A stretch of DNA of 64,000 nt, from NCBI GenBank assembly GCA_008360975.2, contig CM039211.1, forward strand, positions 19,564,943 through 19,628,942, in the 5' to 3' direction. Below, piece after piece: positions 12,120-25,412 of the stretch. The position numbers and the translations under genes are program-made. The notes under the pieces are model-generated. The model did not search any database, was not told the DNA's origin, and saw only the letters and a program-made list of their open reading frames with translations. The stretch's first letter is position 1. The number at the start of each line of letters is the position of its first letter. This DNA is from Lichenostomus cassidix (taxonomy: Eukaryota > Chordata > Aves > Passeriformes > Meliphagidae).

Positions 12120-12507
12120 GCCAAGGTTTGCTAGGGTTGGGGACTGTGGGGGTGACATCCATGACAAGGTGACAGAAGCTGTCCCCATGTCAGACATTTC
12201 CTCCATGAAAGCCATTTCCTCAAAGATGGATCTGCTGCTGACCAAAGCTGTGCCGTCACCAGTGTTGGTAGCACCTCTGTGACAACACATTGTCCTTATT
12301 TCCTGTTTTTCTGCTCTGACCTTTGATTGGCAGTAGGTCAGATTTCTCAAGTCTGTTTTACCTGTGGCGGTAATAGATGAAGGATCTCCCTGTCCTTATC
12401 TCCTTAGGCCATTAGCTTTTTGTCATATTTTGTCCCACCATCCAGTGGAGGATGGGATCAAGAGTGACTTGGTGGGCACCTGGTGGCCAGCTAAGGCCAA
12501 CTCAACA
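12120..12507 (+). repeat. Endogenous retrovirus LTR fragment, second copy type
   Basis: The right part shows the same landmarks as the LTR at 5901-6324: gtggcggtaatagatg, aaggatctccctgtcctta, the ccagtggaggatggg block and the terminal cacctggtggccagctaagg, ending in CAACA near 12507. The left part (gatggatctgctgctgacc, ggtagcacctctgtgacaac) looks like upstream LTR sequence of an avian ERV family. Divergence from the first copy is large, so the two are different subfamilies or old insertions. No internal coding region is visible. Confidence 0.58.
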
Positions 12508-12509
12508 AG

Positions 12510-15500
12510 TCACTCATGCTCACATGCCTGGCAGTGCCTTGGTGGAGGTGATCTGTTGCCCAAGCCTGGCCCAGGTCAAAGTCACAGCAGCTGGAATGCA
12601 ACCTATGTTCAGCATTTCTTCCCATGCAGATTTGCTCAGGGACTTGTGTGATGACAAAAAGGGGCACTCCCCATTAATGTGAGCCTGATGCCATCTTCAA
12701 AGCTCGGTCCAAAATGGAAATCAGGAGGGGCTGGTCTGTCTCCCCCACCTGGCTTTCCTTCTTTAGGATCAAGCTCTTAAATGTATCCACAGCATGAAGT
12801 TTGATTGCACTGGCACATGCTGTGGTCTGCTTTCAAAATGCATTAAGGGAACAAAATCAAGGAAGAATTTTCTTCAAATTTCCATTTCACATTTATTTTA
12901 TTTTGTGTTGAAAGAACAATTTCAATTTCTTTTATGTTGAAAGGACTAAATAGAAGGATCACAGCACAGAAACTAGTTTTTCAGAAAACTTTCAGTCTAT
13001 GTTTTGTTTGGTTATGAAATAATAGACTATATAATCTCTGATTTGTGATGCAGTAACAGGCTTTTCAGAACCCTCTTCCTTTTCTAAATAGGGGATCTGA
13101 GGTCAGATTTACACATCTTTAGGGGAACCTTACAAATTGCACTGAATGTAAGGAAACAGAGCTCATGATTTTTGGTTGCAATCATATGTAGTTACTATGG
13201 GATAGAGCAGATACTACAGTACAAATTACGTTTATAAATAGTGTTATGCTGTTACTGTAGCTAACCATTGTAGACTTAATCTTCCTCACAGCTTTGTTTT
13301 TGTGAAGCCTGGCAGTAAATTACACCATGAATGCAGAAGAATTGATTCTTGAGCAAATTGGACCCACCTAAAGGCAAGGAGCAGTGAAAGTGCAAAGAGA
13401 TGATGAAGAATGCAGGGAAGGGATGATTAGGAGTCATTTTCCCTGACTTATTTCCAAAGGAGAATATGAAAGGAAGAGAAGTGCAGCTACTGGGGGAGCA
13501 GGACAGCATATGTGCCACAGGGAAATGGGATTTAGTAGTTCACTTTACTCCCTAATTTCTTGGTATGAGTCCAGTTTGTTGTTGTAACTTGTTTATCACT
13601 TACCATCTGTTACTTGTGATGCTCAGTGAAAAGTTTGCTTGGCCTCTTTCCTTTGAAGTGTTTTGGTCATTTCTCATCATTTATTAATGCCTTTCCAAAC
13701 CCAAGAGTTTAAAGTGAGGTATTGAAACCCAAAAATTTTACATACTGACTTTTCATCATTTTTGCTTGCTGTCAGAGGGTTTTTTGGCTGTTCAGACCAT
13801 ACAGGTGCCACATTCATTTTGCATTAGAAGCTTTTTCAATACATTCAGAAGCAAACATTTTGGCATATATTAAACTTTCAAAAATATTTTATTTCCTTCA
13901 GTTATTAAGGCATGCTCATATTTTTATGCAAGCAAACATTTAAAGGTTGCTAAAAGAATAGTGGAAAAACTAGAAAAAATGTTTATCTGGTCAAGCTTTC
14001 AAAATATGAGACTTCTTTCTGGGCACATAACTTCAGAATGATATCTTTAATAATTTATTTTAAAAATCCAATGCTCCAACTTGAATGGAGGAGCTTGTTA
14101 CTGTTTCAAACATGAAAAATTTAAAAACATAAGCATTTCTCTGTGTGCATATTTGTACATAGTGTTGTAGCAAACAACTGCAAGCTTATGCTGTTATTTC
14201 CTGGTCTTTTTAAGACATAAAATTATATTGGGCAGTTATGATTTCAGTCCCTTTAATACCTGTCAGAGGTTATTAAGCATCAGATGTTGGAACCTGGGGC
14301 ATTGTTGAGGGTTACATTTGTTAAGGGACTGCTGATTGCAGCAGTACTACAGAGAGCAATAGGAAGTTATTGCCTACTTCCCCCTCCAAAAGCCAAACCT
14401 TAATTTACAGCATTAAAAGTGTGGAAGAAACAGGCATTGCATGGCCAAATGCCACTGTCAAAGCCATGCCATGACATTGCAGGGCTGAAAAGGGGAGAAC
14501 TACAGAGAAGATGGACAAGCAAGATTAAGAGACAGTGAAAGCAGGGACCACACTGAAGTGGAAAGCAGAGGCTGACGTAGAGGTGAAGAAAAAGGCATGA
14601 AATGAGAATGCAAGGACAACAAGCCAACCCAGAAAATACTCTGACTTTATCACCACTGTCTGACATCCCACCTTACATTAGGTTAATAGGTAATCTCTAA
14701 GTGACCTCTTCACCACTTTGCAAGATTTCTTCCCTGAAAGACATGTGACACAAAATGATAAAACATTTACCTTTGTTGGTTTTCTGTTGAATATGCAAGG
14801 AATGGTTAGGGAATATTTGCCTTAGTTCCATATCTTCATGTGTGTGCTTTTTGGTTTTTTTTCTTCAATTCTCATAATGCCTGGAAGTCCTTTGGCTAAA
14901 CAGGAAGTTTTCTTTTGAACTTTTAAGACTAACATAACCACAGGAAACCTAAAAGCATTGCTGGGATTTCAAATAAAAGAAGTGCAGCATGAAATAGATA
15001 AAATTCATAAAAGCCATAGAAGTAGTGCTGGGAGTAAATGGAAATAATAAAAGTACAGATGCATCTTATAGAACATGACAGTTAAAAGGGAATTTCATTG
15101 AAATATCATTTTAAATGGCTTAGACAGAAATTAACCCTCTGAATAGACAAGACCAAAACCATCCCTAGAGCCAGTGCCTAGGTTGTTGCATCAGGGGTGA
15201 ATTGGGCCCAATGTACTGATGATAGGATATGGAGCTTGAAAAGGGCATGAACAAAGATGAATTGGAAACAGATGTCAGAAAGAATATTTTAGAATCATGC
15301 ATTTATGAAGTAGCTACTGGGCAAGGCAGTTGATGAAAAACACAAAGGGACAGGAAGAAGGGAAAGAGAGGGAGAGAGAGATTGACATGTCTTACTGCTT
15401 CAGCTAAAAGTGATCTGTACAGGTGATATCTAATGTTCCTAATGTTTCTTTTGTTTACTCACTACCACATTAAGATACAAAATGGCAGTATTGAAACATG

Positions 15501-15545
15501 TTTAATTTGTCTCTTAAAATTTTGCAGTGTCTATCAGTCAAATTA
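12510..15545. other. AT-rich DNA without a recognised gene
   Basis: No gene or repeat family recognised. A short purine-rich run (ggaaagagagggagagagag) lies at about 15360-15380. The ORFs of 80-95 codons here have no domain or splice context. Confidence 0.45.
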
Positions 15546-15548
15546 TCA

Positions 15549-16110
15549 AATCATAGAATGGTTTGGACTAGAAGGAACCTTTAAAGATCATCTATTCCAA
15601 CCGCCTGCCTTGAAGCAGGAGTGATTCAGCGACATCTGGTTGCTCAGAGTCTTGTCCAAACTGACACTGAATGTTTCCAGGGATAGGGAATCTATAAGCT
15701 CCCAGAGAAACCTGTTCCATTTTTTCACTACCCTCATCATTATAAAAACCTTCCTTATATCTAGCCTGAATCTCTGCTCCTTTAGTTTAAAACTGTTACT
15801 CCTTGTCCTATAACTACAGGCAGTACTAAAAATCTGTCCCCCATTTTTTTTTTTTTTAAAAGCTCCCTTTGAGTATTCAAGTGCTGCAATGAAGTCTCCC
15901 TTTACTCTTTTGTCCAGGCCGAGCAATCCCTAATCTCTGTTTTTCCTCATACGAGATGCACTCCAGCTCTTTCAGCAGTTTTGTGTCCCTCCTCTGGACT
16001 CTCTCCAGCAGGTCCATGTCTTTCCTGTGGTGGGACCCCAGAGCTGATGCAGCACTGGAGGTGGAGTCTCACCAAAAGAGAGCAGAGCAGCAGAATCCCA
16101 GGATTACTTC
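15549..16110 (-). mobile_element. CR1 LINE 3' fragment, minus strand
   Basis: The left edge aatcatagaatggttt is the reverse complement of a CR1 3' end (AACCATTCTATGATT). Moving right, the minus strand reads the CR1 3' UTR and ORF2 C-terminus, including the RFRLDIRKVFI-like and WNRFLWELIDSLSLE segments near 15800-15660. It also has the region corresponding to the reverse complement of ctctggactctctccagca at 15996-16014 and the ggtggagtctcacca block near 16060-16074. A run of about 15 T at 15845-15860 interrupts it and is probably a later slippage expansion. 5'-truncated and inactive. Confidence 0.9.
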
Positions 16111-17487
16111 TAGGGAGCACTTACCAATGACTGCAATAAATAATGCTTCTAATACTGGTACTTACTAACAGAGGTCATCAGATGGCCATCAGATATATTC
16201 GAGGCCATGTATCAAGCTGCCTACAGTGAGAGTGCATGAAATTATTTTTCCCAGATAAGGTTTCTGACTAGATTTAAAACAATGCTAGCTGTATCCAAAT
16301 ATTTTGCCATTTAAACCATACTGTAATAATTTAGCACAAAGATAAGAACTCAAAAAAAAAAAAAAGATATCTGTTGTAGAGACAGAAACTTCAGCTTGAG
16401 GCATTGATTCAAGGATTCTTTGCAGTGGCAGTGACCAATTATATAAAAATATTATGTGGATTGTGAGGTTCATATATAGTGACAGATCTGAGGATAAGTT
16501 AGGAGTAAAAGTCCCTGTGAAAATGAAACCTGAATGAACAATTCCATGGTAGTTCAAATAACTCTTTAATAGAAGGAGAACATTGAATGGACTTAACCGG
16601 AACTGCTTGCCTGCTTTGCTGTTTAGGCTTGCACTGTTTGAAAGCCACTTCCAGGACTGATCTAAGGGCTAAACCACATATACCAGATAAAAACAATATA
16701 ATTTAGCTGGACTAATATTTCTGATTTTCATTAGACAAGGAAAATTGCATTTTTGGTCATTGAAACATTCACTGAGAGGGGCTGTATGACTTGGATCTTC
16801 CAAAGCTATGAGTATATTGGGGGTAAAACTCCGCTGCTTTTTCCCCTTTTAGATGAAATAAAGCCAAAGATGCCAGATGAGTGTGCATCAACACTGTGCT
16901 ATCCTGTTTCTGGTGATACTGAAGAAAACAGGTCCCACTCACCTTGGGGAGTGGTCCTCACCTGGTCCTTCTTACCTATGAAACTTCCAAAGACCCCAAA
17001 GACTTTGTTCATTTTCCGTTGTTATTCTGTACCTTTATGGATTAATTGCTCAAAATTGTGTATTCATTAATTTTATCTTTTTAATCAGGACTTTTAAAAA
17101 TTCAGAGCATTTTCTATACAAAATTTTTTATGATACATTTGGACTGGGTACATCAAATTTCATTCAGTATAGGCATGTTCTGTTACCATTGTTTGGTTCA
17201 AAGCTAATAAAAGTATCATCCTGGTTTTCCAGAAAGAAAATCTTCTATCCTGGAAATTTGTTCGTGGAATACCATTCACTGCTTTATTTTCTTTCCCCCA
17301 AAGTTACCTCTTGAAAGAAAAGAATATGAAGTATTAGTGTTTCCTTTTGTACTTTGGATTTATAATTGCAGAGTGCAAATACTGATAGGGAGTGACAGCT
17401 TCTATATTTTAGATATAGTTGAAACATAATGATAAAACTGCTGAAAATTTTAAAAATCCAAATTATTTGGTTTGATATTTTGCTTGT

Positions 17488-17538
17488 TGGGTTGTGGTGT
17501 TGTTGTTGTCGTCGTTTTTGTTGTTATTGTTTTTGTTG
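17488..17538 (+). repeat. (TTG)n-like simple repeat
   Basis: Imperfect gtt/ttg units (ggtgttgttgttgtcgtcg then tttttgttgttattg). Ordinary microsatellite with two TCG interruptions. Confidence 0.8.
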
Positions 17539-20500
17539 CATTTCATTTAATTGGCTGGAGAGGAGTTATTTTGTTTTGCTGGGATTTGTTATGTAGCAAT
17601 CTGTAAAAGTAGTGGACCAATTTGTAGGCTGATAAATGAATCCATAGTTTCACACGTTTTTACCAAAATATTTCATGCTTCAGCTAAATGTCCGACAAAG
17701 TTGAATTGCAATTGATCCACCACGAATCACATAAAAATGTAATTTAATTTTCTAGTATTTTCAGCTTGAAATCCATGTGCTTATCTGTGGCACAATAATA
17801 TTTCATATTCACTGTGCTCTGCTATAAATGTTGCTCGAGGTTTAAAGCCACAAATAACTGTTCTGTAATCACACACTGCACTTCAAAAAGAGAAGTTGGT
17901 GACTCTGTTTCATTGTGAAAACCCTGCAGTAGGTTTCAACTTATTGCTGTTCTATGTTGAATAGTCTGTGTAGAGCCTGGTTGATTATAGACCTGTAGCC
18001 AAATCCAGCACCTGCACAAATAGACAGATTTCACCAGTGTAAATATAACTACTTATACAAATGGTTTGGTCCATTACGACTCTGAAATCATTATTCAACT
18101 TCCCCACAATGTAAGTGTTCCTTAGCTGTCTTGTACTACAATGAAAAAGTTTCTCTGAGCTCTGGAACATTAATTACTGCTGTTTTCCTCATTTGGATAC
18201 CTCCTCTCAGTTATTCACCTGGAATGGTTTAAAAGGGCATTGTTTTTAAGTATGTTTTAATGCCTGCTTTTTCTGAAAATTTAAAGTTTTAACATAAAAC
18301 TGCCATCTCTAGAAAAACAATGAGTCCTATTAAATAATAAAATTTATGTGCACTGCTATTGTTAAGTAGAATTTCTCATTGAGTTGAGCAAGATAATGCA
18401 AAATTGCACTTCTAAGTTAAGGTGAAGATGAATGACGTATTTAGGTATAGACTCACAAAAATTAAAAAGGAAACTTTTTAATTCTGCTTCAACAGAAAAT
18501 AAAAACGTTAGTTTCTTTAAAAAAAGTAATTCACAAGAGAGCAAAAAGGTTTTTTTACTGTCTTTGTTACAGCAATCTTAGCTCTGTGCGCAGTTATAAA
18601 AACATTGTTTCTTAAGAACAGTTATTACATTTGGTTACCTTCTGAAAATGGAGGTATTCATATTATAGGCTCTGTCTGGAAAAGCTTATGTAGAATTTAG
18701 GAAAAGAGGGCTTCACCATGTAGTTGAGGAACAGGGTAGTAAGAATTTAAAAGAATTAAGTAATAATTAAGTATTTATTGAAACTAGCTACATTCAAATG
18801 ACAGACATTTCAAAATATTTGAGACAACATGTTTGAAATCTGCAGAATAAAATTTCAACTATTTGTCTCTGTAAACAGCAAGACTTCCTAGACAGGGCTG
18901 GCAGAGCAAATGAGATTTTCCACTTTACAGAAAATTTTTCAAGCCTGCAGCATAGTTCCTGAGTTTGAAACGTGGAAGTTTGTGAGCATCTCGAAGGATC
19001 ACAGGAAGGTTCTTCACATCTGTGTTCCGCTGCAGTCCCTGGGAAGGGGTGGAGAGCTCTGCCCAGGGTCTGGCCTTTGGCAGCAGGTGCCTAAGGTGCC
19101 CTGCTGCTCTTCCCTGACAAAATGTGCTGTGGCAAGTCTGTATTGGGTTATCCTCCAGAATTAAGCCAGGCTGTGTCACTTTTCAGGAGTACACACGGAT
19201 TTGTAGTGATCCAGTGAGCAGATTTGCACCACAGATATTTCCAGGATTAATCCCAAGGATAAATTAATAAAGTGCAGTATGCATTCCAGCCCACCTAGGA
19301 AGATGAACTAATTTTTGATAAATTCATAAACTTAATTATATTGCTTCATAAAAATACTTCTTGCAAAGTAAATTTTCAGTGATTCATATATGCTGTTCTG
19401 GACCATACGCATTTTTTTAGGATGTAATTCTCCAAGCAATGTAGTGCTTATGCAGATTTTTAAATTTACAAGGCCTATGCTATTCTGGATACTAAAAATT
19501 AACTTCCATCAGTGGGATTTATTCTTGACATTCATAGTTGCTATGCATATTTTTGCTGTAATTTTTTTTGGTTAAATTTTATTATTTGTTGGGTTTTTGT
19601 CCAGATTTTGTCTGGTTTTGGTTTTTTTTTAATATATTTTCCTATCGTATTAAAGGAAAAAGGGAAGGAGATACCATCTAAGTCTTATTGCTTCCTAATG
19701 CAGACTGGTAGATATTTCTTAGATATTTTGATTTTATAGATTAAATTCCTATATACCTGAAAAATTTAAGTTCCATTTGACCAGATTGCTTGAAGCCACA
19801 TTTAACCCAGCCTCGAACACTCCCAGAATTTGAGAATTTTGAACAGTTATGCATTCAAGCATTAGGAAACAGAGTTATTTATGAACATTTCTTATGTTGA
19901 GAGATGGTTAGTGCTGAAGGAAGAGGCTCAGCATGGCATAGAAACATGCAGAGTCCCTCGAAAATTCAAATTTCTTTGGGACAAGGCCTAAAGCAGTCTG
20001 GGCTGACTCTAAAGGCTGCTCTGATATGGATTTTTTTTATCTCAATGAGCTGGTTGGAGGTAACTAAAACGATCTAATAAAAATTGGCTTAGAAAGTTGC
20101 TGCCTATTTCAGCATCCCTCAACATGTGGAGCTTCACTAATGGACAGATATTAATAAAAATGTCTAGTTTAATTGTGAAATTCTCTTCAGAAGATATGTT
20201 TGAGATTATTACTATGTATTTTCTAAACCATGTATTAAAACTGGTTTTGCTCAGAGGTTAATGTACTGTGAAAGGTTGGCTTTAATGCATGTGTATGCCA
20301 TGGGCTATTTCAGATTTAGCAAGCTGGAGAAAGCTATATTAGAATTCTTTCATATATTCAGTGGTTCTGGATGGCTTGGTCTTAATTTTCTTGAATTAAT
20401 TGAAAAGTGGCAGGAACATGAAGTGTATGTTTCTGTGACTCTGAATTTTTCCCATAAATTTGCAAACTGTGTTTCAGTCTTACTGTGTTGACACTGAGTA

Positions 20501-21601
20501 TTGTCTAAAGCCATGTTTAGCATCTTCTTCTGCTCTAGGGATATCTGCAGAGAGTCTGTCCATGCAGGCTGCTCACTGAGCACTTTCCATACTTGATTCA
20601 GTCTGTCCCCCACCACATACATTCTTAATTGTGGTGCTTTGTGAACTGCAATGAAGACACTGTGTTTCTATGTCTTTGGTACTATATGTCACTGTTGCTT
20701 ACAATTGGAACAGAGAATAAAACCATCACAATTTGCATTAGTTTTAGTTAATGACACTACCAGCAGTATTATAACTTAACACTTGCTTCCTTCCTAGAGT
20801 TTTGGAGCACAATCATGCTTCTCTTTCCATTCCTGAACACAAGAATGTGTCTTCTGTTGCTCCAATATTTATTGGTATTGTTAGTGTACTGTCCAAAGAT
20901 GCTATGGCCCATGTAATTAATTAATTAGTGTGCAGAGTTAGTGACTGGATGTGGAGGTCTTTGAGAGACATATAGAAAATAACTTGGTCGAAAAAGAATG
21001 CTTTTATCTGGGTTACTTTTTAGCCTAAGAGATATATTTCCTTTTACTAACAAAAGTTACCTAGAGGATAAGTTTGTCATATTAGTACAAAAGGTTTGAG
21101 CAAGATATTTTGTCTACTAAGAAAAAAAAAGAAGAAACCCCAAACATGAGTTTTGCCTCTGTGTCAATTGGAAACTTTCAGAACAGATAAAATTACATTA
21201 CTGTTAGTCACCTCTGAGTCCATTTTTCTCAATAGAAACTCAGCATTTCTCAAAAGTGTTTCACATTCAGAATTGCTTTGCAGATATTGCCACTATATTC
21301 CAGTAGCATCATCATTCATTGTTGTCTTGAATATCACCTGGGATAAAACAACCCATGATGCAGTTTGTTCTTTTGAGAGACAAAAATTATTGCAATTTCC
21401 AAAATAACAGCAGATCTTGTAGAATAGTTTTTCATGAAAGTATTCATTTACTTTGTACTCTCATTTGCCTTGCAGAGAGAGAAAGTCACAACTGCATAAA
21501 ATAATCCTGTAGCTACCCATAAAATGTTCAGGCTAGACGAAAGGTTGGGAATGGTGATGATTAAATCACTATGGACAGCAGCTCAGGCACTTTACATGTA
21601 G

Positions 21602-21633
21602 AGATGAATGCAAATAGAGATGAATGCAAATAG
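21602..21633 (+). repeat. Two-copy 16-bp tandem duplication
   Basis: The unit agatgaatgcaaatag occurs twice in direct succession. A recent small tandem duplication; no function implied. Confidence 0.85.
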
Positions 21634-21846
21634 GTGGAAATTTTGTGGAATCAGAGCACTTGATGGCTTCTCAGTCTCTTACTGCAGTAACTTGATTGAC
21701 ATCAAACCTAATCTAGATTGCTTCCTTAATCTAGATTCTCTCTTCAGGCGTTCAGTTACCTGGAAAATTTATCCAGAGAAGCACCTGCGGAAAACATTAT
21801 CCAGCCTTTCTGTTGCATTTGTCTAGCTGGCTAGCTATCTAGTTCC

Positions 21847-21870
21847 TAATAGTAATAATAATAATAATAG
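21847..21870 (+). repeat. (TAA)n microsatellite
   Basis: About six consecutive taa units with one agt interruption at the left end. Confidence 0.9.
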
Positions 21871-22431
21871 TTACATATAGTTACAATATTTAAAACAGCT
21901 ATAGTAGTAGTTATGATAACTACTTAGCTAGATGATTACTTATTAGTCATCAGCAGATCCTGGGAAATATTACTTGCTTCCTTATTTGCTATATAACAAA
22001 AAGGCATTTACAAGAAATACCAATCTTCCTTGTGTCTTGCAAATACTCAGGAAATCACCAGTTGAAGCAGTCAAGAAGAATACAAAATGTGGAGTCAATG
22101 ATATGGATGACTCGGGCTTGACTCTATGATGAGCCTGCTGTTTTTTGCTCTTTATTTTGGTGAGATAACAGAGCAGCTGTGTTAGGACATCGTATGTGTC
22201 TGTGTGACAGCTGGTATAACTGCTCTGTCTCTCCTTTGTTTTAGACTTTGGGCACTGTGTAGGTACTGCAGGTACAGCAGGTAATGAGGGCAGATTGTGC
22301 CTCCTGGGAGAAGAGCAAAGGGTGCTGCAGGGCAAAATGTTTGGGAGTGTGGAGTGAAAAATTTTTAAAAGAAAGACAACATTTAGCATTGTTGCACTGG
22401 CAGATTTCAAGAAAGAGACACTTACTAAAAA

Positions 22432-22465
22432 ACAAAAAAACAAAAAAAAACCCAAAAAAAAAAGC
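22432..22465 (+). repeat. A-rich simple repeat
   Basis: Runs of A broken by C (aacaaaaaaacaaaaaaaac and ccaaaaaaaaaagc). It produces the poly-Phe/Leu stretch in antisense frames. Similar C-interrupted A-rich runs occur at 8060-8100, 30860-30885, 44780-44800 and 53925-54040. Confidence 0.85.
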
Positions 22466-25394
22466 AAATAATTTTTGAGGATTCTTAACTTGTACAAAGC
22501 CACCAAATAATGCCAAGTGTTGAGGAGGCCTTGAGGTGTATTCTGACCAATGGGAGACTTGTTCAAAATCATTTCTGTTTTGATCCAGAAGACCAAAATT
22601 GCCTTTTCAAATCTTACCATAGTCTAGGGGCTCTACTGAAACCTAACATTAAAAATTGAAAGACTTTTTGGCATCCAAAGCACATTCTACTTAAGCAATA
22701 TATTAGCAAATCCACCTGGAAACTGCATCCCACTTCAGGTTGTGAGAAAGCATTTTGCTTATAATTTCTCTGCTTAGTGCCCCAGGATAGCTGTCAAAAT
22801 CCTTTTGGATAGCACAATGTTATGATAGAAATGAGGAGGAAGCAAGTCTGTTTTGGTATAAAATGTGTTTCTTTTTTTATAATCCTTTTTCATCAGAATC
22901 CTCCCATTGCCTATAGTAATTAACTGCAGTCATGCTGGCTCTTTCTTAAAGATTGTACATTATTTTCTCCAAAATTTGCATAGCCTCAGCAAAAGCAATG
23001 AGGGAAAATCTCATACTCAGAGTAATTTGGAATTATGGTTATCCTCTAAAAGAAGACATGGGTTAAATTCGAGTCACAGGAGGGAAAGAAACTTCTTTCT
23101 CACTACTAAAAGGATATGTTAACATTTAAAATCCACTTTCATCTCTCAACTCATCTCTTCCCTCTCTCTTCTATGTGCCTTCTATGGATGCATTACAAAA
23201 GGAAAAAAAGGGCAAGCAGTTCAAGTGGATTTGATTTGGTCAGTTTTTGCTATGAAAATCTAGGTTCACAGAGAAATTAAGTACAAGAATGCTTGTTTCT
23301 GCATCCCAGCCAACTGTGAATGTCAGCAAGGGAAAGTGGCTCAGCCCTGAAAATGTCTTTTGCCTATCTACAAACCACAAAACACCTTAGGTTGTAAACT
23401 GCAGCTTTTATTAAGTCAAGGCATCTCCAGTATTCAGTAGTCATGAAAAATAGACACTTCAAGATAGTAAGTTGTCATTTTGTACTTATGTTTTTTTCTG
23501 GGCAGCTGTGTCATCAGGTTTACCTTTTTGCATAGGACTAGGTGAACTTTGAATAACCCTTCTAAGGTAAATTGGTAGATTTCTACCCCATCACTACCTG
23601 AAATCCTAACAACTTCTGGCAAACATCAGCTATTTCTAGGAACAAAACTGAAATTAATTATTTCTTTGGGTTTTTTTTTCCATATTTCACTTTGACAGGA
23701 CAATGTTCCTTGCTGTTCAGTTTTACTGGAAGTGATTGCTTTTCTTGAATATTTGGGATAGCCCAGTTGAAATTGGTTTGCATGGAACATGCATAATAGA
23801 GATCATGCTTTCAGTTGGCTGGTGATACCTACATTTAGCGATACCTGCTTTTTAACAATAAAAGTAAAGTAAAATCATGATGTGATATTTTCTTTCCATA
23901 TATTATCTTGTGTCTTAGGAATTTTAGTTTGATATGTCTAAAAGTTTTTCTTTAGAAGTATTCATCCCTGAGAACTCTTATTCTGGATATGAACTTTAAA
24001 GTCTCTGAAGATTGTTTTGATTTGTTCACACCTGTATTTTTATATGCACAATCAGATTGAATTCTGTCCTAGACATTTATGGTACAACTCAAAATACAGT
24101 TTGGCCCAAGCAGGGTTTTTTTTTTTTCTGTTGTATTTTAGCTTTCCAGCAGTTACCATTTCCCCCACTCCACAAAATGCAGCTTTACTGTGTGCTTTTG
24201 AATGTGCAAGCTTTTCACTTTGCTGTGGAGAGCATTCTGTGTGTTCCTTGACAGTAGCATTACATGCTGCAATTCTAATACCGTGCATATATGATTTAAT
24301 AGTAATAGTTCTATCCTGGTCACCTCATTGTGTTTGCTGTCCTGGCTTGCTGGAATTGAATGCTGATATCTGGGGAGGAGCATTACTTCCTTCAGCTGAT
24401 GTTGTAGCCAAATGAGGGTATATAATCTTGACAAAGCCAATCTGCTCCCAGAAGGTCCTCCAGGCAGGTGGAGTAAATGGGTGCTGCTGGGGCTGCTTCT
24501 GCAGCTCATGTCTCTGGTGAATGCTCTGAAGGTCTAAAGGACATCTGAGATTTCTCACCACAGGCTGTGTTGGCAACCTCAACAGGGAATTTTGCCGTGA
24601 AATACTTTGTAGTAGAAATCACCATGAAAATAGTGTGCAACATCTTCCTTGCTGTGGTATTTAACTCCGTGGGGCCCAGAAACCTCTCAGACTGAGGTAC
24701 CTCTCAGGTACTCACATCCTGAACAGGAAGCTTATCTTGCAGTTTCCTTCAGAAGAAGTTGTAGGATGTATTTTTTGCCTTTCTGAGATATGGGGGATTG
24801 TTGGAAAAACAGTGGATGGCTGTTAGCACATAAATGATTGAGCATTTTTCTCATGGCTAGGTCACCATTAGGGATGGGAATAGCATACAGGTTTTCCTTC
24901 TCTTGGGAACCAAATGGATCAGGTAGAAAATAGTATTAGCAATTACTTGGGGTGTTAATGATGACGAATTTCAGAGCAAGTCTGGTCACAGGAGGAAATT
25001 AATTCTGGAGCAGAAATGAACTTCAGATAATCCACATTTCTGAGTTCTTATGGAGACAGCTGTGAGAGGAAAAACTTGAAGAGTTTCAATTACTAAGGAA
25101 ATAGTTTAAAAGGAAGTATTAATTTTCAGCTGAGACCTAGTTAAAAGTGACATGTTATCTGTCCTCTGTGTGTCTCTAATGAAGACAGAAATGTGTAGCC
25201 CAGAACATCTTTCAGAGTCGTGGTCTGTTGTGTCACCAGCTGTATAAAATGCAGGCATTTGGGATAAGTACAAATTAATTTCAGCCCTGTGGCTATGATG
25301 AGAATTGGATAATAATGCTTAAATAAATAAATTATCTGTTAAGAAAATTCCTGTTATGGAAATGTGAGTGATTAAGGTCAAACATGATGAAAAA

Positions 25395-25412
25395 CTTTTT
25401 TTTTTTTTTTTT
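25395..25412 (+). repeat. Poly(T) run
   Basis: Eighteen or so consecutive T. It could be a microsatellite or the tail of an antisense insertion, but no element body is visible beside it. Confidence 0.85.

Noticed and set aside
15588..15926. 112-codon minus-strand open frame
   Set aside because: It is the CR1 ORF2 C-terminus/3' region of the minus-strand CR1, not an independent gene.
16753..17070. 105-codon plus-strand open frame
   Set aside because: No recognised motif and no flanking exon signals; length is within chance expectation for a 64-kb window.
21982..22620. 212-codon minus-strand open frame
   Set aside because: It runs through an A-rich simple repeat giving a poly-Phe/Leu stretch that mimics a membrane segment. 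No domain, no splice context, and an overlapping alternative frame is also open.
24017..24415. 132-codon plus-strand open frame with hydrophobic stretches
   Set aside because: The hydrophobic part comes from a T run; overlapping frames are open on both strands and no motif or conserved start is visible.
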